From Shewanella sp. OMA3-2 (GTDB lineage: Bacteria > Pseudomonadota > Gammaproteobacteria > Enterobacterales > Shewanellaceae): a stretch of DNA of 64,000 bases. The notes beneath the pieces were generated by a model. That model ran no database searches, was not told the DNA's origin, and saw nothing but the letters and a program-made list of their open reading frames with translations. The translations under genes were made by a program, and so were the position numbers. Shown piece by piece: positions 57,929-64,000 of the stretch; the stretch's first letter is position 1, and every line of letters starts with the position of its first letter. The stretch spans positions 1,190,001-1,254,000 of the forward strand of contig NZ_CP090974.1 of assembly GCF_021513195.1 (NCBI RefSeq), read 5' to 3'.

Positions 57929-58600
57929 ATGTCAGACGAGCATTTGCCACTGAGTGATTTCATCGAATATCCGCAAGATGAAATGTTTGCTCGAGCAGAG
58001 AAGAATTATCAAGAGGTTAAACGCAGGCATTCAATTCGAAAATTTTCAAATCGTGCTGTGCCACAAGCCATTATTGAACAATGTATTCTTGCCGCAGGCA
58101 CCGCGCCTAATGGGGCTAATCATCAGCCTTGGCATTTTGTCGCCATTCAAAGCTCTGCCATAAAAGCGCAGATTCGTCAGCAGGCTGAGGCGTTAGAGCA
58201 AGCTTTTTATGCTGGGCGTGCAGGTGATGAATGGTTAGATGCATTAAAACCTTTAGGCACTAATGCCAGTAAACCTTATTTGGAACATGCACCTTGGCTG
58301 ATTGCGGTTTTTAGCCAAAAGCGTAAAGAACAAGAGGGTGAGCAAAAAACAAATTATTATGTGCATGAGTCTGTGGGGATTGCGACAGGTTTTTTAATTC
58401 AGGCGTTACATCATGCTGGGCTTGGTACATTAACTCACACGCCTAAACCGATGAGTTTTTTATCTAAGATTTGCGGTCGTGATAATGACAATGAACGACC
58501 TTATATGTTGATTATTGCTGGTTATCCTGCAGAAGATGCGACTGTACCGACCCATGCTTTAGCTAAAAAATCGTTAGCTGAGATATGTGACTTTATTTAA
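57929..58600 (+). CDS. iodotyrosine-deiodinase-like flavoprotein (nitroreductase superfamily)
   Basis: A 223-residue FMN enzyme. Beyond general nitroreductase features (RRHSIRKFSNRAVP, AGTAPNGANHQPWHFVA) it has the lid that defines the iodotyrosine deiodinase subgroup: Glu90, Tyr94 and Lys115 in LEQAFYAGR...KPY, with the same +4 and +21 spacing I recall for the bacterial enzyme from Haliscomenobacter (Glu91, Tyr95, Lys116). Those residues hold the zwitterion of a halotyrosine. It may therefore reductively dehalogenate iodo-, bromo- or chlorotyrosine, which occur in marine settings. AAGGA is 8 bases before the ATG chosen. Activity is inferred. Confidence 0.82.
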   Translation: MSDEHLPLSDFIEYPQDEMFARAEKNYQEVKRRHSIRKFSNRAVPQAIIEQCILAAGTAPNGANHQPWHFVAIQSSAIKAQIRQQAEALEQAFYAGRAGDEWLDALKPLGTNASKPYLEHAPWLIAVFSQKRKEQEGEQKTNYYVHESVGIATGFLIQALHHAGLGTLTHTPKPMSFLSKICGRDNDNERPYMLIIAGYPAEDATVPTHALAKKSLAEICDFI

Positions 58601-58635
58601 GCAAAATTAAAAATAATGATAAGTTAAAGCGCCAG

Positions 58636-59232
58636 TTAAGGTGTTTTCTTTAAGCTATATTGCTTAATAATGGTTAATAACTCATCGAGACTTTTTACAA
58701 TAATATCGGATAAATGTTGATAATGTGCGTCAATGCCATGGTTGATAAAGCAGGCAATCATACCGGCATTATTGGCAGCTTGAATATCATATAAATAATC
58801 ACCGACATACATAATGTGCTTGGGCGCTATTTGCCATTGTGTCGCAATGGCGATAAGTGCATCGGGTGCAGGTTTAGCGGGATAACATTCGCGAGTTAGT
58901 ACGGTGTCAATATTGATCTTGTTTTGGGCGAGCTTTAGTTCACTCGCCGCCTTGCTATTGCGGGTGACAATGGCACAGGGAATTTGTTGTTTTTCGATAA
59001 AACTCAGCAGCACCGTCATGCCTGCTAACGCCTTAGCGGTTAGGGCATCTTGGTTTTCATGTTCAATAATTATTTGGTTAGCTTTATCTTGCAGATCTTT
59101 ACTGTCCAGTGACGCCACATGTTTCAATACATCGATATCATCAGGGCAGCCAATTTGCTGTCGAATAAGGCTGAAGTCTAGACTGGATTCTACCAGAGTA
59201 CCGTCGAGATCAAAGATAATGCCTTGGATCAT
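58636..59232 (-). CDS. HAD superfamily hydrolase, phosphoglycolate-phosphatase-like
   Basis: A 198-residue phosphatase of the HAD family. Motif I is FDLDGTLVES (nucleophile Asp about 8, acid/base Asp about 10), motif II is AIVTRNS, motif III is KPAPDALIAI, and motif IV is YVGDYLYDIQAA. The cap is short, as in the Gph/PGMB group. Substrate unknown. The start is set at the second ATG because AGGAG lies 10 bases before it but only one base before the first ATG. It ends about 35 bases from the dehalogenase-like gene, convergent with it. Confidence 0.85.
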   Translation of the reverse strand: MIQGIIFDLDGTLVESSLDFSLIRQQIGCPDDIDVLKHVASLDSKDLQDKANQIIIEHENQDALTAKALAGMTVLLSFIEKQQIPCAIVTRNSKAASELKLAQNKINIDTVLTRECYPAKPAPDALIAIATQWQIAPKHIMYVGDYLYDIQAANNAGMIACFINHGIDAHYQHLSDIIVKSLDELLTIIKQYSLKKTP

Positions 59233-59250
59233 TTGCTGCATGCTCCTAAT

Positions 59251-59817
59251 TTACTGAAATGAAAGTGAGTGTAAAGCGATATCAAAATGGCCCTGTTGTT
59301 TATCGGCAATCAAAATGCCAACCCTTTCAACCTTTGCCAAATTTAATGCCGGACCATTGTGAACTGTTCGTCCTCTAAATCCAATTTTAAAGTCATCGAC
59401 GTGAAAAACATGCTCGCTTATTTGATCTTTCTGGCTGGTGAATTCGGCAATATAAGCTTCACCATATTGTAAATCAGCCGTTTTAACGCGCAGTTGATAA
59501 CGTTTGCCATCACCTTTAACGATTAACTGACAGCGACTTGCTTGTTTAGGTTCGGTTAATAGGACAAATTCGACCGAGGCAAAACCGCCATTATTGTCTA
59601 ACGACACTGAGCCTGAAAAATTAACTGACTGTGCTGATTGAGTGACATGGCTGGATGATAATCCCCCCATTACAGTGTCATTATTAATGTTAATCGACTT
59701 AACATGACGGGCATCGGCAAATTGTAATTCCACCTTAGGTTCCTCTTGAGGTAAGTTACTCGCAAAAGCTGCAATAGTTCCGAATGTGAAGATCAATATA
59801 GATAACGATTTAAACAT
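59251..59817 (-). CDS. CIA30 family protein, exported
   Basis: A 188-residue protein with a signal peptide (LSILIFTFGTIAAFA, cut near ASN). The mature domain matches CIA30 (PF08547), named after a complex I assembly factor of mitochondria: NNDTVMGGLSSSHVTQS near the start, then DNNGGFASVEF and a late GILIADKQQGHFDI. The fold is a beta-jelly-roll resembling carbohydrate-binding modules. The bacterial proteins are exported, so a complex I assembly role is unlikely; binding to envelope glycans is possible. It lies 18 bases upstream of the HAD gene, in the same direction. Its ribosome binding site GAGGGAA sits directly after a hairpin terminator in the leader. Confidence 0.8.
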   Translation of the reverse strand: MFKSLSILIFTFGTIAAFASNLPQEEPKVELQFADARHVKSININNDTVMGGLSSSHVTQSAQSVNFSGSVSLDNNGGFASVEFVLLTEPKQASRCQLIVKGDGKRYQLRVKTADLQYGEAYIAEFTSQKDQISEHVFHVDDFKIGFRGRTVHNGPALNLAKVERVGILIADKQQGHFDIALHSLSFQ

Positions 59818-59834
59818 TTGATATTCCCTCTTAT

Positions 59835-59868
59835 AAAAAAACGGCTTATCTGGGTTAAAGATAAGCCG
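59835..59868 (-). terminator. terminator hairpin in the CIA30 leader
   Basis: On the minus strand CGGCTTATCT pairs with AGATAAGCCG (10 bases, 7-base loop) and is followed by seven T residues. It ends about 18 bases before the CIA30 start codon. No minus-strand gene lies upstream to be terminated, so it is either an attenuator for CIA30 or the end of a small RNA. Confidence 0.8.
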
Positions 59869-60070
59869 CAGAGGGTTTTCGCAGATTAAATGGGTCTAAC
59901 TAATTATATTACGATGACGTTATCTAAAGGGATCACGCCAAATGTAACTGAGCGTTAATGAGGTTAACGTGCACTCTAGAAAATAATAGCAAATTCAGCT
60001 TAGCTTTATGGAGACAAGGCCTAAATACGTTATGATAGCTATTATCGTGTTTTAAGAGCTTGCTATTATT

Positions 60071-61186
60071 TTGTTAACATCACACTCAATTCAGCCACTT
60101 CAATATCGTGTAGCATCGATAAATCTGTTTAATTTTATTGCGCCGCCTAATGCCTACTATGATTTTGAAAATATTTATACCACTGAACAATGGCGTCAAA
60201 AGTGTGCTTGGATCAGCGACTTTATTCAACAAAACCAACCTGATATTATTGGTTTTCAAGAGGTTTTCAGCCCTGATGATTTAAAAGTCTTATGTCAGCA
60301 ATTAGGTTATGACTATTTTGCCGTATTAGATGAGCCTGAAGTGCAAAGTGACTATGTTTACCGTCATCCTGTAGTGGCGTTAGCATCACGTTACCCTATT
60401 ACTGAAATGGCCAATGTTGAGGCAGATCAAGCAGCCTGTCAGGCTTTGGGTTTGTCACAGTTTAATTTTAGCCGCTTGCCACTGCGCGCCACGGTCGAGT
60501 TGCCGCAGTTCGGCCCCTGTGATTGTTATGTGATCCATTTAAAATCTAAACGTAGTGGTTTCGATAAAGATGACCTAGCCGACAGTGGTGCTTTAGGCGC
60601 GGCGGACTTTATATCAAGACAAGTATTAGGACGTTGGGCGTCGAGCATTCAGCGCGGCAATGAAGCGACGTTTCTGTGTCATCAGATGTTGCTTCGCAAG
60701 CATCAAAAAAACATGCCTTTTGTATTGATGGGGGATTTTAACGATAAATTGCACAGTGATTTACTTGCCGCTTTTCATCAAAACTTACGCGTGTATCGTA
60801 ATGATATTGAAGATAAAAAACTAGCCGGTTTGAGCGAGCAACAATTGTTTGCTGAGCTTAATCAATTTCGAATCTACGACAGTTACGAATTATTTAAAGC
60901 GACAACAAAATCAAATGCTAGCTTAGCGTTAGATGAATTTGAATCCGTAAAAGATACTGATATTGAGCTGCCGATATCACGCCCTGCAACCCACTATTAC
61001 GGCAGTGAAGGTTCGGTTTTAGATTATATTCTGGTCTCGAGTGAGTTTGATCCTAAACAGTTGAAAAATTTAGCACACATAGAGGCATACCAAACATTTG
61101 ATCGTCATTTAGTGCGACCAGATTATGAACGTGACAGTGACAGTACTGACCATGCGCCAGTCATGATGACCTTTAGCTTACGTTAG
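60071..61186 (+). CDS. endonuclease/exonuclease/phosphatase family protein
   Basis: A 371-residue protein of the DNase I-like EEP family. Motifs in order: INLFNF at the start, IIGFQEVFS (metal-binding Glu), VIHLKSKRSG, LMGDFNDKLHSD and the C-terminal STDHAPVMMTF (catalytic Asp-His). Members cleave phosphodiesters or phosphomonoesters in DNA, RNA, lipids or inositol phosphates; the substrate is not readable. No signal peptide. The start is a TTG with no good Shine-Dalgarno, so the true N-terminus could be further in. A very stable terminator follows. Confidence 0.85.
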   Translation: MLTSHSIQPLQYRVASINLFNFIAPPNAYYDFENIYTTEQWRQKCAWISDFIQQNQPDIIGFQEVFSPDDLKVLCQQLGYDYFAVLDEPEVQSDYVYRHPVVALASRYPITEMANVEADQAACQALGLSQFNFSRLPLRATVELPQFGPCDCYVIHLKSKRSGFDKDDLADSGALGAADFISRQVLGRWASSIQRGNEATFLCHQMLLRKHQKNMPFVLMGDFNDKLHSDLLAAFHQNLRVYRNDIEDKKLAGLSEQQLFAELNQFRIYDSYELFKATTKSNASLALDEFESVKDTDIELPISRPATHYYGSEGSVLDYILVSSEFDPKQLKNLAHIEAYQTFDRHLVRPDYERDSDSTDHAPVMMTFSLR

Positions 61187-61198
61187 CCGGTTAGTGCA

Positions 61199-61237
61199 CC
61201 ATAAAAATGGCCAGCAAATTGCTGGCCATTTTTATGG
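61199..61237. terminator. bidirectional terminator between EEP and pepN genes
   Basis: CCATAAAAATGGCCAGC and its mirror form a perfect 17-base stem with a 5-base loop AAATT. T tracts lie within the arms, so it can stop both convergent transcripts. Confidence 0.9.
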
Positions 61238-61263
61238 TAAGTTTTGGTGTTAACAAAGTTGAT

Positions 61264-63918
61264 TTACTGAGGTTTCACCAATTGTTTAATGTTAATACAG
61301 CGATACTCATTTTGACGAGTCTCTAATAAGGCGCGACGGGTCAGTTTGGATAAGCCTGTTTCAGTATTAAGCACATGTTCAATCATAGTGATATTGTCAA
61401 TTGAGCAGGCATGTGGAATTAATGCTTGAGTGTAACTGCGCATAAATACTGGCCCTTTTTTATCTAGCTCAATTAAATTTGCCAAGCGCTGTTCTGCAGT
61501 GGCAGCACTGAGTAAGTTTTGCTCGGCAGGATAAAGGTTAAACATGGCTACCCGCAGTTTAGAAAACGGCATGGCTTGGCTATGTTCAATAGTATTTAAC
61601 CATTGACGTTTGAGATGTGCTTGTGGACGAATGACCTCTGCTGCAAGGGCGGCTTTTTCACCAGAATCCGATGTGTCCTTGATTTTTTCGCGTTGGAGTA
61701 ATGCATAGGCATTACCGAAATCAAAGCGATTCAGTTGCCTAATGATATCCCAACGTAAATCTTGATCTAGCACTAAACCTTTTACTTTAGTGCTGCCAGT
61801 TAGCAGTTGTTGTAAGTGCTTTAACGGATCTGACTGGGTTGATAGGTTAACGTATGCTGAGAACCACAGGCGTTGGAAATCACTGTTTTTATGATGCTCC
61901 ATTGTCATGCGTAAACTCATCTGGCTTAGCGCACGGCTGACCTTGTCAGTATATTGTTTATGCGTCGGAGCCATTAAATCGAGCATTTCTTTGGCGCGAT
62001 TTAAGTTAGCAATTACTTGGCCTAAAATCGTATAATCTTGCTCAAGTGGCGCATTAATTAATGCCACATTAATAAAATCATTTAATGGTGCTTGGCCATC
62101 TAAAACACTGTCCCACATGCTTTGCCATAACATTGAGCGTAATAATGGGTCGTGCACTTTATTAAGAGATTGCTTAGCGGTATTCATTGAACGTTGGTCT
62201 AAATCAACTTTGACAAAACCCCAGTCATCTAAGTTCGGATAGACTAAATCAGGGCAATATTCTCCGACCAATTCGCTGACATCAGTACGTGCACCTTTGT
62301 AAGTCACCACCGCGGTTTGATGTTTTTCGACGCCATAACGGCGTTGATAAAATAAACCCACTTTAACTTTTTGCTCACGTAATGTTGGAAACTCATCGCT
62401 TACTGCACGTTGAACCAGTTGGAAGTCGCTGATCATGCCGTTGGCACAGGTGTATTCAGCTTTGATACTGTTCACTCCTGCTTTATATAACCATTCTTGG
62501 GTCCACTGGCTTAGGTCACGGTTACTGGCTTTTGCTAGGCTACCGATAAAATCATCTAACTGGGCATTTTGATAACTGAATTTGCTAAGGTACTGTTTAA
62601 CACCTTGACGGAAGGTTTCTTCACCGAGTAGATGACGTAACTGGTTTAACGTTGATGCGCCTTTTTGGTAAGTGATCGCATCGATATTATCAAAGGCATT
62701 TTGGGTTGTGGCTACAGGCACTTCAATAGGATGGGTGGTTACCAGTGAATCTAGCTCGTAAGCTCGTTGCTTGCCTGATGCATAAAAGGTGCGCCATGCA
62801 TGGGTGAACTCTGTCGCTTCAGCTGTAGCAAGAATGCCCATAAAGGCAGCAAAACTTTCATTTAACCATAGTCCGTTCCACCATTTCATGGTGACCAAAT
62901 CACCAAACCATTGGTGTGCCATTTCATGCATGATCACGCCCGCTAAGCGCTCTTTTTGTGACGCGGTCATTTTTGCATTAAACAAAAATCTATCTTCTGA
63001 AAAGGTGATCGCGGCGGCATTTTCCATTGCACCATATAAAAAATCAGGCACTAGGACTTGATCGTACTTTTTAAATGGGTAAGGGATGCCGAAATAACGG
63101 TCAAAAAAGTATAACCCTTGCTTGGTATAGGTAAACCAGTCTTGTGGAGTGACTTGTTCGGTGACCGACTGACGAGAGAATAACCGCATTGGATACGGTC
63201 CACTGTTGTCTTGCCACATATGATATGGACCAGCATGCAGTGAAAAGTTATATGGGCTTAACTTAGGTGATGCAGGAAATACCCATACATTTTCATTGCC
63301 TTGTGCTGTAATACTGCTTTCGCGCATTGCACTAATGACTTGCCAATCTTTAGGTGCATGAACGTTAAGCTGAAAACTGGCTTTTAAATCGGGCTGGTCA
63401 AACACGGCGAACATCTGCTGCGCTGCAGCGGGTTCAAAATGCGAGTATAAATATACTTTGCCATCTACTGGGTCAACAAACCGGTGCAAGCCTTCACCAT
63501 TGGTGCTGTGCTCGCGAGTAAATTCAATGGCAATGGTATTTGGTCCAGATTGCAACAACGATGGGCTTAAGGTGATATAACTGCCATTGTACTCAGGATA
63601 GATTTTCACACCATTGACTATCATAGAGATGATATTAGCTTGGTTTAAATCTAAGGTTAGGTTTTTAGCTGTGCCATTTAAGTCGAAATTGACGATAGAT
63701 GTGGCGCGAAATTGACTTTGCCCATTTAGAAAAAAGGTCAGTTTGTAATCCACATTACTGACCACTCGAGCGCGTTCACTGGCTTGATACTGACTAATAA
63801 AAGGCGTGTTGTCTCGCAGACTGGCCGTGGTTGACGATGTATTCATGCAGCCGGTTATTACAGTGGCTGATAAACAAAGACCGAGTAGTTTTACTATAAA
63901 GGCGTGTCGCAATTTCAC
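61264..63918 (-). CDS. M1 family zinc aminopeptidase, lipoprotein
   Basis: An 884-residue exported aminopeptidase. The N-terminus is a lipoprotein signal ending at ITGC (Cys24). The exopeptidase motif GAMENAAAITF is present, followed by the zinc site His331-Glu332-x-x-His335 and Glu354 (HEMAHQWFGD, LWLNESFAAF). A C-terminal ERAP1-like helical domain fills the last 350 residues. It removes N-terminal amino acids from peptides, here outside the cytoplasm, unlike cytoplasmic PepN of E. coli, which has no signal. Start is a GTG; AGGA is 14 bases upstream, somewhat far. All catalytic residues are intact. Confidence 0.92.
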   Translation of the reverse strand: MKLRHAFIVKLLGLCLSATVITGCMNTSSTTASLRDNTPFISQYQASERARVVSNVDYKLTFFLNGQSQFRATSIVNFDLNGTAKNLTLDLNQANIISMIVNGVKIYPEYNGSYITLSPSLLQSGPNTIAIEFTREHSTNGEGLHRFVDPVDGKVYLYSHFEPAAAQQMFAVFDQPDLKASFQLNVHAPKDWQVISAMRESSITAQGNENVWVFPASPKLSPYNFSLHAGPYHMWQDNSGPYPMRLFSRQSVTEQVTPQDWFTYTKQGLYFFDRYFGIPYPFKKYDQVLVPDFLYGAMENAAAITFSEDRFLFNAKMTASQKERLAGVIMHEMAHQWFGDLVTMKWWNGLWLNESFAAFMGILATAEATEFTHAWRTFYASGKQRAYELDSLVTTHPIEVPVATTQNAFDNIDAITYQKGASTLNQLRHLLGEETFRQGVKQYLSKFSYQNAQLDDFIGSLAKASNRDLSQWTQEWLYKAGVNSIKAEYTCANGMISDFQLVQRAVSDEFPTLREQKVKVGLFYQRRYGVEKHQTAVVTYKGARTDVSELVGEYCPDLVYPNLDDWGFVKVDLDQRSMNTAKQSLNKVHDPLLRSMLWQSMWDSVLDGQAPLNDFINVALINAPLEQDYTILGQVIANLNRAKEMLDLMAPTHKQYTDKVSRALSQMSLRMTMEHHKNSDFQRLWFSAYVNLSTQSDPLKHLQQLLTGSTKVKGLVLDQDLRWDIIRQLNRFDFGNAYALLQREKIKDTSDSGEKAALAAEVIRPQAHLKRQWLNTIEHSQAMPFSKLRVAMFNLYPAEQNLLSAATAEQRLANLIELDKKGPVFMRSYTQALIPHACSIDNITMIEHVLNTETGLSKLTRRALLETRQNEYRCINIKQLVKPQ

Positions 63919-63965
63919 TTAATGGTTTTCCTAAGGTTGCACAGCAAAAGTTGTGGCAGATATAA

Positions 63966-63991
63966 GAAAGCCGACACAGATGTCGGCTTTC
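63966..63991. terminator. hairpin at the window edge, probably a terminator
   Basis: GAAAGCCGACA and TGTCGGCTTTC form an 11-base stem with a 4-base loop. It lies upstream of the M1 gene start, so it belongs to a gene beyond the window edge. T tracts are short, so efficiency is unclear. Confidence 0.55.
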
Positions 63992-64000
63992 ACAATATAT

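Noticed and set aside
1..64000. tRNA, rRNA, CRISPR array, prophage or insertion sequence
   Set aside because: No tRNA T-loop/acceptor pattern, rRNA stretch, regularly spaced repeat array, integrase or transposase was found on either strand by eye.

Overview
This window is chromosomal DNA from a marine gammaproteobacterium, most likely Shewanella or a close relative. The case rests on the Na+-translocating NADH:quinone reductase operon, the OsmC-YcaO fusion gene, RluF, CydDC, a PA4780-type RIO kinase, several chemoreceptors, and many exported metallopeptidases. Base composition is AT-rich and coding density is ordinary. I see no rRNA, tRNA, CRISPR array, prophage or insertion sequence.

Layout. 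0-15 kb: end of a DUF3297 gene, Dcp peptidase, a Cache chemoreceptor, a LysE exporter, a DsbA-like protein, a Na/Pi cotransporter, RIO kinase, VF530, a cold-shock gene with a long leader, and rluF. 15-32 kb: a broken OsmC-YcaO gene, a CadC-like regulator divergent from two lipoproteins (esterase and SGNH hydrolase), an Aer-like receptor, a nitroreductase, PepO, a broken DUF885 peptidase, a LysR regulator and a dicarboxylate/amino-acid symporter. 33-45 kb: a very long membrane-anchored low-complexity protein with a pilin-like end (frameshifted), a KefB-type antiporter, an RhlE helicase, DUF3626 and cydDC (cydC frameshifted). 45.8-47.4 kb: an AT-rich three-ORF island of unknown function between two inverted, diverged copies of an interspersed repeat. 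47.5-50.4 kb: an arsR-gapdh-arsJ organoarsenical resistance cluster with a 90-bp tandem duplication at the gapdh/arsJ junction. 50.8-56.7 kb: nqrABCDEF (nqrE frameshifted). 56.8-64 kb: a small HTH protein, an atypical SDR, an iodotyrosine-deiodinase-like nitroreductase, a HAD phosphatase, a CIA30 protein with a terminator in its leader, an endonuclease/exonuclease/phosphatase protein, and an exported M1 aminopeptidase.

How genes work together. CydDC supports cytochrome bd assembly and NQR builds a sodium-motive force, so two respiratory modules lie about 6 kb apart. The three ars genes form one regulated unit: GAPDH makes 1-arseno-3-phosphoglycerate and ArsJ exports it. The exported Dcp, PepO, DUF885 and M1 peptidases fit a protein- and peptide-degrading lifestyle.

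Caution. Five otherwise well-conserved genes carry six small indels. Five of the six are losses, explained most simply as bases missing from C or G runs; the sixth is a gain. This could be residual sequencing error rather than true gene decay, and raw reads would settle it. All boundaries and names come from reading the sequence; no database search was run.
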